A stretch of DNA of 64,000 bases from Harmothoe impar (Eukaryota > Annelida > Polychaeta > Phyllodocida > Polynoidae). Of the stretch, positions 1 through 13,760 are shown one piece after another. The first letter of the stretch is position 1, and each line of letters begins with the position of its first letter. The DNA lies in contig OX381709.1 in NCBI GenBank assembly GCA_947462335.1, positions 37,776,186 through 37,840,185 on the forward strand, written 5' to 3'. A program made the position numbers and the translations under genes. The notes below the pieces were generated by a model. The model worked only from the letters and a program-made list of their open reading frames with translations, was not told the origin of the DNA and did not search any database.

Positions 1-229
1 TTTTTATACACTGACGGGGAATGTGGCTCCTGGTAGGTTGTGGTTTAGTATTGAGTATTAGACCATGGGGTATGGGTGGGAGGGGGATTGGTAGTATGCT
101 GTTGGTCTAAGGAGTTTTTGGCCATTGCCTTTTACAAAAGATAATTCTGAATGGTTAAAACCTACTGTATGTCATTTACGCTACCAGATTCACTGCAGAC
201 CACTTGTGTTTTCTGCACAAACTAGTTTA
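1..229. other. Anonymous AT-rich sequence
   Basis: No open frame, RNA gene or repeat structure was recognised here. Confidence 0.5.
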
Positions 230-830
230 TCCATGCATGCATTATACTAGTACTACTCACACACAGTAAATATTACTTACACATCATGCATATATACTAC
301 TCACACATACTGCATTAAACTGTTAACACTTTTATGACGCACATACTACGGTACCTACATATACTGAATATGCTACTTATACGTGTACAAGGTATAAATT
401 AAATGACTGTATGCATATATACTACTTACACATAATGCACATACCAATTACTATCATAACAGTAACTACTCGCAAATCATATATACTTCTTTTACATAAT
501 GCGTACTACATACATGGTATGGTGTTTTTATTATTTACATATTATGCGTATGTATATACTTCTTATACATGATGCAAACACTATTATAATGCTTACACAT
601 AATGCATATACATACTACTTACATGGCCTTATGCCTATACTACTTACATAATATGCATATAAGCATTCTACATGTACTTACACATAATGCATATCACATT
701 ATACTACTTACACATAGTGCATATATACTACTTACACATAGTGCATAATTATATACTACTTACACATGGTGCATATATAGCACTTACACATGATGCATAT
801 AGTATACTACTTACAGTGCAGCACCTCTCT
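230..830. repeat. Degenerate tandem repeat, unit about 26 bp
   Basis: The motif TACTACTTACACATAATGCA recurs with point changes and small indels throughout the stretch, and is most regular at about 690-830. The short open frames over it are by-products of the repeat. It is best read as an old, decayed minisatellite. Confidence 0.75.
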
Positions 831-1877
831 ACTCTACAGACACTGTGCAGCTATACCCTCATTATACTACAGATGCCTGGTTAGTGACTGTAAATACCAC
901 GTGTACTCTATGTACAGAGGCTATGTCACCTGTGCACAGATCCATTACCTACTGCCTATGTTCTGTGCACAGACCCCCTACAGACCAGCTGCCCTCACTC
1001 CATATACACACCCCTGAGACACCCATGTGTCTCCTCTGTACAATTTCCTCAATACAAATGGTACCCCATCAATCAAAGCCGCGGCTGAGTCCGTCACCTG
1101 CGACCACGTGTGGTCCTCAGCAAGATAGAAATAAATAAACAAAGTTTAGAGTTTCTCCTAAACTACCACAAATGATGTGAGGGCTGGTAGGGCGGGTCGG
1201 AATGTGGCGTCACGGGGTGGTGTTTGATTACTGGATACATCTGCAGGTGTGTGTATATCACTTCTTGTGGTACCTGGAGGGAACTAGCTGTGACTATTGT
1301 GTGCGGGGACTGTGTTTGCTCTAAGGTGCTGTGAGAATACCAAGGAACCTGCAACCTCGGTATAGCTGGTACACAGTATACCTATTGGCCAGAACGGAGG
1401 CCATCGAAAAGGAGTATAGTACAGTATATCTACTAAGAGAGATAAGAACATTATAAATGCAGGAGAGGGAGCTTGAGACACGTGAGGAAGAGGAGAGAAG
1501 GAAGCGGGGAAAGGAAGGAATGCAAATAAAGAGGAATGAAAGAAGAAAAGATATGGAGGGAAGGAAGTAAAAAAAGTGGGGAAGAAGGGAGGGAAGGAGG
1601 GAGGGATAAGAGTTCCCGAAGAGTTCCTGCTTGTGTATATATAAGTACACCTGGGAAATACACCCTGCCTTTCTTGCTAAACTGTAATGCATTTTGGAGT
1701 GGTGCTGGGGACATCGGCCGAGGCCTTTGAGATCAATTAAGGTGCTGCCCCTGGGAGGTAGGAGAGGTTAATGTTGTGGGATACCTGCCCTGCTGGAGTC
1801 CCATGTGCAGGTGTGCATCCAGCGGACCATGGAGGACTGTGTGCCTGTGAGAATAGTCCCTATAGCGCCATTCACTA
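831..1877. other. Non-coding sequence with purine-rich tract
   Basis: No supported gene. Positions 1484-1614 are almost pure purine (GAAGGAAGG/GGGAGG runs), a simple-sequence tract that creates low-complexity open frames on the minus strand. Confidence 0.6.
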
Positions 1878-2825
1878 CACTGTAAAAGAAATTCAGTCAA
1901 AATAACGGAGATTCACTGGCATCACTGGGTGCCAGACTTTCACCGTAAAAACAACGGTCACTGTTATATAAAGTTCACCGTAATTTTAACGGTAAAATCT
2001 CCGGCATCCAGTGTTGCCAGTGAATCATGGTTATTCTAACAGAATACGGGACATCACTGTCATTTCAATACAGTGCCTAAACAATAGTTATAATTGTATT
2101 TTGTGTAATTTAACCCATTTATCCCAGTATTTTTCCATCCATTTATCCACCTATACCTAACTCTGTGCTCAATATGGTTCCATGCCAAATTTGATACCAT
2201 GTCCAATCAGCAATAGCATCTTAGTGTCAAGACTTCAGGCCTAATCATTAGGAATCAGTCTATGAGAGCCTTATAAAATGCTTCATGACACTTTGTGATG
2301 CCTGTCCATGAGAAGAAGTCACTCTAGGATGGCTACAGAGCAAACCTTACAGCTGTTTATCTATATATTTTTCTTATAACCACAAAAATAGTGTTCTTAG
2401 CAACCATGAAAATCTCCTCACGAACCAAACTGCCACCTTGTGTGATAAAACTAAACATCAATTAAACGAAGCTTCACTGTAAAATGAATAAACTGTGTTT
2501 CACTGTAAAATATACTGTGTTTCACTGTGCTGAATTACGGATATTCAAAGTAAAATTGATCAATTTTACATTGCCCCACCGTAATGATATATAGTGATGA
2601 TCTACCATAAAATTTTACATTGATTCTCTGTATATTCAACAGAATATTTTTTACAAGACAAAGCTTCACCGTAAATGAATAAACTGTGTTTCACCGTACT
2701 GGATTACAGATATTCACAGTAAAATTGGTTGACTTAACACTGCCTCACCGTAATCACATTTACAATGATCCACCGTAAAGTTTTGCATTGATTCTCCGTA
2801 TATTCAACGGAATATTTTTACAGTG
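1878..2825. mobile_element. CACTG-ended non-autonomous DNA transposon (CACTA/EnSpm-like)
   Basis: The left end reads CACTGTAAAAGAAATTCAG and the right end, on the minus strand, reads CACTGTAAAAATATTCCG. Both ends continue into ACGGAGATTCACTG-like sequence, giving imperfect terminal inverted repeats of roughly 40 bp. Each end is flanked by TA (1876-1877 and 2826-2827), consistent with a 2-bp target duplication. There is no transposase frame. Ends starting CACTG with 2-3 bp duplications are typical of CACTA/EnSpm elements; the superfamily call is an inference. The middle (about 2105-2460) is unlike the ends and may be captured sequence. Confidence 0.65.
2469..2825. repeat. Internal tandem duplication in the CACTG element
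   Basis: Two units, 2469-2660 and 2661-2825, both begin AAGCTTCAC and run through the same order of motifs (ATGAATAAACTGTG, TTACNGATATTCA, CACCGTAAT, TTGATTCTC, ATATTCAACRGAATATTTT). The second unit carries the right terminus. Confidence 0.7.
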
Positions 2826-4426
2826 TACGGCGACTCACTCTACAGCAGGTGCCATCTAAACTCTACACTGCACTTCTTGATCTTTAGATTTCACACACAA
2901 TAAAAAGGAGATAAATTCCAACAGACGGAAATGCATTAAATAATCTGTTTATTATGGCTACCGCGTTTGTGGTGTGGTTTAGTGGATCAAAGCTTCTGTA
3001 TTTATGAGCGACATGAGTACACAAGTACAGTCTCATTGTAGTTTACCATTGTAGATCTAAGTTGTAATTTTCTTACAGTAATATTTATGTTAATATTATG
3101 TACAGGAATCGTTCCCATGTGACACTACGGCTTTTGAGGTCCGATTGCATCAGTGATATGCAATTTAAAGTTCCCGTGTCTATATTCTGATTATGCAAGT
3201 TTCTTTTTGTAAATGTCCTGCACTTTATAATTTGACTTTGCTACACATCGCTTTTTCTATGTAATAGCCATTCTGTAATGTATTCTTAAGCCAATAACAT
3301 CAACCCGCATAACCATTGCAGTTAAAAACACTAGTTAATATAAACAAATGTGCATGTATAGCGGTATACATACTGATGCGTGTAGTAGCATGTATATTAC
3401 ATACAGTCTCCATACTGTCCCTGCAGGTCCCTAACCATCTACCACCCACACAACGCCGCCTCCTGTGTCCTCACCACTCCACGCCCGTCTCACCTCCGGT
3501 CGACTTAAGTGGCCATATACATAGCCCCTCTTTCAATATTTGCGAAGCCATTGACGGGCCTTGCGGGAAGCCACATTTAAAGGCTGATGGCTTCCCGCGC
3601 TAACGGGGGCGCGGCGCGCGGCAGCGTGAACCCCAAACAGGCCACGGGAAATGGATTATACCGTAGGCAGATGCCATGAAAGGCAGGCCATATTTTACCA
3701 CTAAAAAGCTCAGCTGAATCATGAATGTATGGTTATGGAGAGCAGTTTGGGCACCGGCAAAACACACTGGTTAGTTTGAAAGAAGTATGTTATACATGCA
3801 GGTTGTCTGATGGGAAATGAAAGGTGGCTATTTGATAGTAATGTGGGTATTTGTCAGTGGTATTCTTATTGATTGCCATACATATATCACCTACATTTTG
3901 AAAACTGATGTATGCAAAAAAACAGCATGTGCCCCACAACCCTAAAGCTGTATCAAATTTGGGGGATGCATTGTATGTTCCCATTCTGGGAACCAATGAG
4001 CTGTAAGATGTAGTTGAAGCACTCCAAGAATTCTAAGGAGACTTTAAGTGAGGGACTTCTTTTCATGGGCCCACATTATTCCCGAATGTGTCACTACGCC
4101 GAGTAAACAAGTCACTAGGGTCCATTTCAACGTCGGTGGAGGGGCACACAAGGGGTGTACTTGTAGGGCATGCAGACTTGTGCCTTTGGGGCCATATGGG
4201 ACGAAGGGAGATGATGTTCTTACACAAGCTATTGTGGAGGACCTAGCATGCTCATGCAGTGAATAAACAATATTGACGCACCTCCCCCAAATGGTACCTG
4301 CATTAAAATGGATACATACTTTTTAAATTGTAGGTAACAAATGTATGTCATACGCCGGAGAGAGGATGACGTTGAAAGTTTCTGTTATAACATTATAATA
4401 GCTGCCCTTGTCTGATAGATCAGCAG
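2826..4426. other. Non-coding sequence with a GC hairpin
   Basis: No supported gene. At 3563-3598 GCGGGAAGCCA pairs with TGGCTTCCCGC over a 14-nt loop, beside a short GCGGCGCGCGGC run near 3609. Nothing else stands out. Confidence 0.5.
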
Positions 4427-4632
4427 TGTGGGTGTGGGTGTGGGTGTGGGTGTGGGTGTGGGTGTGGGTGTGGGTGTGGGTGTGGGTGTGGGTGTGGGTG
4501 TGGGTGTGGGTGTGGGTGTGGGTGTGGGTGTGGGTGTGGGTGTGGGTGTGGGTGTGGGTGTGGGTGTGGGTGTGGGTGTGGGTGTGGGTGTGGGTATGGG
4601 TGTGGGTGTGGGTGTGGGTGTGGGTGTGGGTG
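4427..4632. repeat. Hexanucleotide array (GGGTGT)n
   Basis: About 34 consecutive copies of GGGTGT with one variant unit (GGGTAT at about 4591). It is followed to about 4668 by two or three copies of GTATGTAGAGGGG. The frames crossing it (WVWV, GVGV, THTH and PTPT repeats) are products of the array. The G-run spacing is suitable for G-quadruplex formation on the plus strand. Confidence 0.95.
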
Positions 4633-4669
4633 TATGTAGAGGGGGTGTATGTAGAGGGGGTGTATGGGG

Positions 4670-7600
4670 TTGAGGCAGGTAAGACATTATTTTCTCTATA
4701 CGTGCACATGCAGATGAATCATATCTCTTAGATGCACCCCTTACAATCTAAGAACCTGTGGATAGCAGGCCCAAGTGGGGCTTTAGGGTTGTGCCTCATA
4801 GGAAGGACTATGTGGACCACAGGCCCTGCTATACCAATGATCCAGCTGGTTTGAGAGGAGTAAGTGGCGTGAGTGGTGACATCTCCACCACTTGGCAGGG
4901 GTAGATTAACATGACCATTGGACCTCTAATGCATAGAGCCTGGGTGCGGCCCTGCCCCAAACAGTGGACGTAATATCAAAAAGATTATTGATGAAAAATG
5001 ATTGCCATCCAAGACATTCAAAATGGTCTTAATTGTGATATGTATTCAAAGTTCGAACAATGTCAAATGATGCTTGCCAAATACAATGAAATTAGCACCA
5101 CAAGACTATATATCAGGTACGTAATTTATTTAGGATATGAGGTCGGGGGTCAAAGACATTTTGAGCTTTCTTTGGCGGAATCAAGCAGACTCTAGCCTTT
5201 TTCTCAGCGAAAAAGCATGCACAGTATCATACAACATAAGAGAGTACGATACATTCAAACCCCCATTAAAGAGGAAGGTCTACTCCCTCCACCATTTCCT
5301 AAAAAAAGGATTACTCAATGTGGAATTTCAGGTAGTGGCTCCCCGTTAGACATCTAAGCCAAATGGACATACAGCTTAATTGACACAAAGTGTCATTTCT
5401 GTTCCCCTAAAGAAGGTCGTCCACTGTGAAACCATTTCCAAACACATATTCCTCTACTCATAAATAGTGATCTACTGCTCAGTGTAATATGTACAGGAAT
5501 AATCTGGGGCCAACTGGAGGTCAATCCAAGGGTCAACTCACAGGGCCCCAGCTGTGGCTGACGTCTGTGCCTATTCTACTGCCAACATACATAAATACAA
5601 ACAACAAAACACCTCTGTTTACCTTGCTCAATGACTCCCGCATCATCCCTGTCAACCCCCGTGACGTGCTGCCAATGAAGGCTCTGTGCTGACACGCACG
5701 TATGATCAAATAACCGACCAGAGGCATTCACCAAAATTCAATTCTTTGGGAGGGTGGATCTCACCTATATAAATAATGTTGCTGGTGCATTGTAACAGAA
5801 GTGCATGGTGTCACTCAGATCTCAACAGATGTCATGTGTAATGATGGAATTCTACCAACATGTACAGTTCTTACACATTGTAAAGCTACATCTTTCTGCA
5901 TGTGTTTTTCTTTTCCATTGAATTATGTATTGACATGTATATAGTAGTATCATAAGCAAGTGAAATACATGTTCTAAAGTTAATAGGCGTAGGGTATGAT
6001 GTTCTGCCCTAATTATGATGAAATGCTCCGATTGACTTGAGAAGGGAATGGTAATTGTACAGTGCAGAAATGTGGTCAAGAGAGTTGGGTACTGAAAGGG
6101 AATGCTGGCAATCAAAACGCCATAAAGTTGTCAAAATGTTGCATGGTCTCCCTCAAGCTATGCCTAAAATGAATTAACCGACATTCCTCCGTATGTACCA
6201 GCCATCTGCATCCCTCCCAATATATACCTCTACACTGGCCATCTGCCCCCTATACTCACTACATACACACCTTGCTCCCCCCTTCCCCCCAGACCCATCA
6301 CCCCTACACTGCATTTCTCAGTACAGTGACCTGCACCCAGACACTCCCCCTTACTAGGTCGTCATTGACCTTGTTTGAGTTTTCGGGTTGTCATGATTGA
6401 CAGCTCGTGGCCTATCTATCATGTGACAGGTTGTACCAAGACAATGTCACACTGACACCTATATACAGAGGTGTATAGGGGGTAGGTGTATGGCACTGGG
6501 GCATGTAGTGCATGGGGGTGAGTTTAGAGGAAAGGTCAGGAGGACGGGATAGATGGGTTTGCAAAAAAAGAGGTAGGAACCAGAAAAAGGAAGAAAGAAG
6601 AGAAAAGAAAAAGAAGTAAGAGGTATTAATAGAAGCAGAAATGTTCTGTTGGAACAGGTTATACAGAGAGGAGAGACAATTAGTAATAACAATCAGATGG
6701 CCCGAGGGTATGGGGTAGACCTGTCGTATATTATGATTATACAGATATAATACACAGAGAAAGGAATGAGCGTCAGGCTGACCAAAGTCATGATGACCAA
6801 CACGTTCCCAAAATGACTCTCTCTGGGTGGCCCCAAATTATTTAAAGGCTGAACTCTCAGACGAGATTCAGGCAACGCTGTAACCTCTCTACAGATTTTG
6901 GCACATCTGTAGATGGGCTCTCCAAAGGAAGTATAGTTTGAGCGACATGTCTGACTCTTGAAAGATGGTGACATTAGACTGTTACTCCTTTCTCGCACAA
7001 TGGAGCTATGATAAAGAAGCCTGGGTCGATTGTAGAACTTGCATGTATGGAAAGCTGATCTATAGATGGTTTCCCCAAAAAAACGTCTGAATATTTCACT
7101 ATCCCATGTCTATAGGCCTGTGTCCAATAGCATATATGAGGCCGTTTGTCGTCCTTCAAAACGTGAATTTGAATACAAATATGAAATGTATGTTTTGTCT
7201 CCCTGTGGACCCACCTTGACTACAAAATTCTGAAATACAAAAATGAAATATCAAAATGTGGACGTCAAAAGTGGACGTTAAAGGTGGACGTTAGAATATC
7301 TAACATGTTTGATTTTTAGTGCAGAAATTGGAATATATGCTCTTTATTCTATTGTAAAACGTTGTCCATGTTTGCCCTGGGCAGTCTGGGTAGCAATTTA
7401 TAACGCCCAGTCGACACAGCATACCTGCAGTTGAAGTAGAATATATCTACAAAATATATTCCCAGATATGTACATATTGCTGGACGTCAAAACGGCCATA
7501 TATTCCACTTTCCTTGTCGTATAATGGACACAGGCCTATTACCATCCTATATATATGTTGTCTATACTATAAACATATTCACACTCACTTAAATTAGATC

Positions 7601-9246
7601 ATGTATTTTATGGATTACCAGTAGAACTGATATTTTGCAATGAATGTCCTTGAATCAGCACTGTGTTTTACATTGATCGAGGTGGGAAGATTGGTATTCT
7701 AAAGTGCTGCAATGATATTATCATTATTAACAAGCACACTTCACTCTCATTTCAACATTAAGTCAAAAGTATCCACATCACTGTGTTACATGAATCAACG
7801 ATAGAGTGACTTGTGCTCAAGCATTGTACATTAGTTTTGTCAGATGAGGTGGAGCATCATATATATGTGCCTTTGGTATGCCTCCCATTCAGCCTGGCTC
7901 TGAGAGAGCTTATGAATCTGAAAGTTTTGTCGGCGAATTGCTGTTATTTATCCTTTTACAGTGTGCACCATATGAAGTTTTTAGTCTATCGTTCGCGGGA
8001 CACACCATGTGTATATTCACTTGAATTCGCTACACTATATCCTTTGCTGGTGAGTCGTACACACTTTCCCTGAAGCTCATGTTAGAATCTGACAAATGCG
8101 GTTTCAAGGTCAATAGAGACATGGTGATAGTATGCATGAAGAAACAAACATTTAGACAGTGTTTTCTTTGTTTAAATATTCATTCATCGATCGTCCCCCG
8201 ATCGTTAAAGACACTTCCATGATAACATGCACATGAGGAGATCCCACCTCCCAACAGCCAGACAGCTGGGGTGCAGTAGCATGGCACCAGCACCCCCAGC
8301 TTCCTCCAGGGCTGCCTGTTCCCACTTAATATGGCGGGCATGCCTGGGAGGACCGTCCTATCGTGAATATTACATAGTGTGTACCGGCGTTTAGATCACA
8401 GGTCCAATCAGGTAAACCCACACCGTGTTCCACCCTGCTTCCCAATTCCCTCATCCACATTTGCATATTTACCCTCGCGGTGGTTTAGCAATGGTTATAC
8501 ATACACTGGAAGACAGCCTTTCTCTTTGTGACCATTCTGGTCTCTATAGGCTTCCTCAGTTGTCTCGTAATGAAAGTGTTAATTGGTGTTTCTATTTCTG
8601 TGCGCGACTATCTATTTCTCACCCGCCCATAGCACTGTGTATAAATTTATACTTGACCAAAATATACTGGATGATGTCCATTATTTCAGCTTGGCCGAAT
8701 TAGTGTTTATTAATCTGGTGGTGAGACAAACTCCCCTTTAAACGACACAGACATTGGGTGTTGTGGTCAGAACCGAACAGATTTGACGGCAATAAGCATT
8801 TACTTCCAAACCCCAGTTGAAATATATTTCATGGAGAGTTATGAGGACCAAGCATTCAGTCATACCCGGCAGTCCTTCTTGGGATAGTTCAATATGACCT
8901 TCCCTTGCTGCCCGTCGCAGCAGATTGATTCAAAGTACTGATCAATTTATTTGCCATGAATGCATGGAAGATAAGAATATTTTGGTGATAGAAATGCACC
9001 GAGGGCGACCTCTTCAGATACTATCTGGCAAAGGCTATCTTGTGTCAATGTAATCATTTCATACCCATTAATGACCAAGCTGAATTGGTGCGTGGCTGTG
9101 AGAGGAGAGGGGGTGGACTCAAGCGATAAATGGTCGAAACTAATCTCAACATTCAGCTCCTAAACCATACCCCATGCCAAACCCCAGCCCTCCACTTTAT
9201 ATAAAGCCATCTCCTCCCTGTCCATATGCATGTATACAGATTTTGG
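4670..9246. other. Anonymous non-coding region
   Basis: No host gene is supported. A minus-strand frame at 6693-6998 holds one hydrophobic stretch but no recognisable family. A small duplication of GTGGACGTTA lies near 7275-7295. The rest shows no repeat or RNA structure that I could see. Confidence 0.45.
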
Positions 9247-9318
9247 TCCTCCTCCTTCTCCTTCCCCTTCTCCTTCTCCTCCCTATCGCACCCCTCTTCC
9301 TCTTCCCCTACCTCCTGC
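9247..9318. repeat. Pyrimidine-rich CCTTCT tract
   Basis: Nearly pure pyrimidine, made of CCTCCTTCTCC-like units. It gives an artificial leucine/proline frame on the plus strand and a Glu/Lys frame on the minus strand. Confidence 0.8.
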
Positions 9319-12300
9319 ACGTTCACTCTTTCAACCCGCTCCCCCTCCACTCCCTCCAAACCCCGACCCCGGGGGTAATTGGGTGCGGACTTATCGACCC
9401 CGGTGATCGTGACTTGTGACAGGGCAGGGTTTGGCACCCAGGTGTTGGCTTAAAGCGGCCCAACACCTCCTGGAGGCAATGCCTGCCCCCTTCCATCCCC
9501 CACCACCAGCTGCAGTTTCCCCTTCAAAGGCCTGCAACATCCAGCCCACACCTGCATGCATGGACGTCTGTGGCGGCTCATGAGCATGCATTGGCTGTGT
9601 CTCCTGTTTCTCCCCAGATTGTCCTCCTGCCCCCTCCCCATGTACACCCACCTTCCATGCACCCTTTGCTGCAGGAGTCGTCCAGCCACACTACCAGTGC
9701 CACTCCTCCAGTGTTTGGAGACACAACCCTGCGTGATCTGCTCCCAATCACCTTCGTTATCTTCTTTGACGCGTCCAGTGTCACACGTGTGGCTGGGGCG
9801 TATAGATGCTGGAGGAAAATGAAGAGAGTTGGTGTGTGTGGTTGGGCAGGGGATGGGGACTGGCATTCTTAGAAGAAAGGGCACCACAGTCATACATGTA
9901 CATTGAGAATGAAGGATTCCGTGCTGGTCACCAAAGGCTTGGTTTGGGATAAGAAGGTGTGGGGGATGTGTTAGGTGAGACATTGGATAGCAGCTAAGGG
10001 CCAATGGGTGCCAGAACATAAAAGGTTAAACTGACACTGGAGGCCCTTGATCACCTGAGGATCAAACCCAGGAGGAGGTACAGACTCCTCTCCACTACTT
10101 TGGATCCCAGATGACAAAAGACGACTCCAAATGATTGTTCACACCACGCGGTCTCCGTCACGACATCCGGGCATTGACGCCCCCGCCGCAGCGCCGTCTG
10201 TAGGTACTGAGAAGTGGGAAAGGTAAAAGTTGTCTGCTGGTTCTTGACAACGTTGTAGCTGCAGTGCAGATAGGATATAGGGTTGCAGTGCCTTGTAGGC
10301 TGGGCGGCAGCAAAGGGAGCCGTGTTTAGAGGCTGTGAGAAGAGAGGAAGGTGTCAATGTGGGCAGCTGGATGGCAGTAAAGTGGCACCTTCTGTACCTG
10401 TTGTAATAAGGCTTTATATGTCCCCGGCCACTTAGGGAAACACGACGTCAAAGTCACATTAACACTACACTTAGCACGCATGCGCGTCAATGTCAGTACA
10501 GATGGCGTCCTATAGGTCACAGACCGTGTGAAAGCAGAACCATAAAAGAGTTATCTCTGATGTAGATCTGGGTTTACCCGTCTATCTGCCCATGAAACCT
10601 GCATCTGGTATATATATACATATACACATGTATGAGTGGGTATACTCATTTTCCCACCTTTCAAGCAAATGGGTAGTTTTTGAGGTCGACATTCTGTATT
10701 AAATTTTCATGCGTGATAAAGGAAAGAGACCTTGAATTTGACCCCGATAATTAGGGAAATTAGCTGCAATTCATACCCAGAAACAGTTAATATAGTCTTT
10801 ATCCGAAGGGCCAAATCTACGAAGACTTTTTGCTAACAGACGTATGAGAATCGGATTTTTCCCAAATAAAATCAGCTAACTTCATGTCGGTGATGGAATA
10901 AATTTTATGGCCATTCAAGGAAGTAAACGGAAAGCAAAAGTCAATGAAGAAAGGCGGACAGAATTGCTTCAATACCTTTTCATATTTCTTTAGAAAAAAA
11001 ATATTTTGAAAAGGCTCAGCCAATCTTTTTAGAAAGCGTAAGCACTGGCTTATTTAGTGAATGTGCTCTCTTATGTAAGTCACTACTGGTGAGTTACAAA
11101 AAATGTGTTTTCTCATAAGTTGACATATTTTAGAAAGGCTGACTGATAGAACTGATGTCACATTTTGCCAAATTTATCTTTTTGCAAAAGTCTAATGAAA
11201 AAGGTGACTGAATGATGAGAGTCATTCTTTCTTATCAATTCTTTTGCAAAGGTCTTCAGCAAAGGGCAAACCCGTCTAATTGAAGATGGGGGAGATGACC
11301 CCTAATGGAAGTCTGCATGCAGGAGGAATGGGGCTACAGGTGATGGGATACTGAATGGACTGTGCTATGGCATAATTCTCACATAATTTCCTATTGCAAT
11401 TTATTGGCCTCACTTAGGGTAAAGGCACCCATTTCGGACGCTCCTGGGCAATGGAAAGATGGTCACATTTAGTTTTTAGAACTCACACCCTAAATGGATA
11501 CTAATTCTAATTTCAGTGTAGCCATTGGCCATGTTATATCTGACAGCTTCTTTTCCTGAGAGATTTGCAATGAATTAAATTATTTAAGTATAAATTAATC
11601 TGCATCTAATATGTCTATTTTAAAAGCTTAAACTGCACCTAAAGTCGGACCCTTCATGTTTTTTGACATAGACCCTCACAAAAAATACCTAATATATTTC
11701 TATCATTAGGCTTAGGAATTATGTAACTATGATAGGGAAATCAGAGCAAACAGAATGAGGAAAACAATTTTTCCACTACATTGTGAGTTTTATGTTGAGA
11801 ATATATCAAAAAACACCCCATGTTTAAGCAATTATAGAACAATATAAGAAGTGAGTTATATGTGGTCTGATGGATTTGTTAGAAGGAAGAATACCTGGAT
11901 TTTCATATTTAGTTGGCATTATATATGTGAGTTGTGAATATTGATTATGTAATTCAAAGTCAATGGTGTCCGACTCAAGGTGTCTGTCCGACTCAGGGTT
12001 CCTTTACCCTAGTATAGAGAACAAGAACCATGCCCCATACGTTTGATAATTTCACAAATGTTCAGACACAGATTGTAAATGTAATTCCGGATTAAAATGC
12101 ACTGACAGATTGCTTGCTCCTTGTTCAGACATAGTCTCTGTCTTGTAAACACATGATACAATGTACATGGGCAGTGATACACCGCAGCCCATAGCGCCAA
12201 ACTCGGTCAGACATTCACAATTTGATCACAAGTCTAGTTCCCCATCTCCCCAAAGAGTCCTCTGAATACATCCAAGTGAAAACTATCTGTATTAAAACGA

Positions 12301-13760
12301 TCCCCTAATCCTGCGAGCAATCACTAATGGCCGGATGGCAGAGAGACACTTGAGTTGAACAGACCATGGCCTCGATTCATAAGTTTATACTACTTTCTTA
12401 CTCTTTCCGTCACAGTCATAACTAAACCTACAACTTTTTGAAAACATGATTGCAGACCCATTTCACAACAGGTAGTTGTATCTAGCTGAACAATAGGGAG
12501 AAGTAAATTGAGTTACGATTGGGAACATATGCAGTTGTAAAGTATTATTAAAATCGTATGTACCCCTGTCGTACAATGTTGGGAAAAGCTATTTATTTGA
12601 ATATTTATTGCATAATTGGGGTGTTTCCCGTAAATATGATGTCATTTCGGGTCAGGGGTTCCCACCTAGTCATACAGGAAAAAAGTTATGGGATGTTTTA
12701 TGCATAATTAAATTCACTCAACCGGAACAGCAAAACAAAAGTAGTAAATAAAGCAGGTCGGAAATTTCCTTCGTATTGTGGTATAAGGTTATACCACTGC
12801 ACCATCCCTCATGCAAAATACAGTACGATTTCTTATAACAACCAATGTTTTATTTATATTATATTCACTTAAATAAGCATCATTTTATCATACACAATAT
12901 ATTCATATATTGCAGTACATCGTTCTCTTTCGTTTGAACCGGGTTTGCAATCACTAAACATTCATATAGAGAAAAAGTCATAGGCTGATATGAGTTTTGA
13001 CCCTGTCTCAGCCGTTGATTGTGAAATGACCAAAACCCTACTTACGAACACCCATTACCCTTGTTTTGTATGACTTCATGACCACTAATATCTTTACGAC
13101 AGCGTTGTGAAATGCAGTATAAATCAGACTACGACTGCAAAAGGAACATATCGTTAGCTTACCCATATGACAATGTACTACACCTGTTAATTTTAAAAAG
13201 AAATGGAATTGGTCTGTCGTTACATTGTTATAAATCGAGCCCCAGATTTCATGTTATCACACATTGCCATGACTGACTATACATCAAGCCAAGCATGTAT
13301 ACCTTCAGGTAAAAAGGGTAGCACTACCACAGTCAATGATTTAAGGAGGAAACTCATTAAGTATATCGCAGTGGCAAGGGCATAGCAACCGGTGGGACGG
13401 GGTTATCATAAGGCACTGTGCCAAAGACATCTAAAATGTGTCTTTTGATGAACTACCCGAATATTGTAGGTAGCATGAGACCCCATGTTGTCCGTGGGAA
13501 TACAGATCTATAGTTATTTATTGTATACGTGTGTGGTTAAGTGTATGTACCTACCGAGGTATTACTTTTTCCAAATTGATGAACGTTTGTCATTTATAAA
13601 GTTTCAAAATTTTGATGAACAACATTCTGCGGATTTTCCCACTTTGAAAGTCAAATTGCCTGACCTTCGCCATTGTAAAAGTGGATGTTTGATCGTCCAT
13701 ACGAAATTGTACCCTAAAATAACTAAGAGCTACCTGCTATCATCTTTGTATGTATTGGAT
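9319..13760. other. Anonymous non-coding region
   Basis: Several overlapping frames at 9450-10020 on both strands are GC-rich chance frames without matching splice sites or family motifs. From 10.6 to 13.7 kb the sequence is AT-rich with no coding signal or repeat that I recognise. Confidence 0.45.

Noticed and set aside
230..830. CRISPR-like array
   Set aside because: The repeats are contiguous and degenerate with no unique spacers, and the sequence is from an animal genome.
4323..4731. Long THTH, PTPT, WVWV and GVGV frames
   Set aside because: They are produced entirely by the GGGTGT hexamer array.
9450..10019. 189-codon minus frame with overlapping plus frames
   Set aside because: Several frames are open on both strands in GC-rich DNA; no domain, no splice support and no repeated family.
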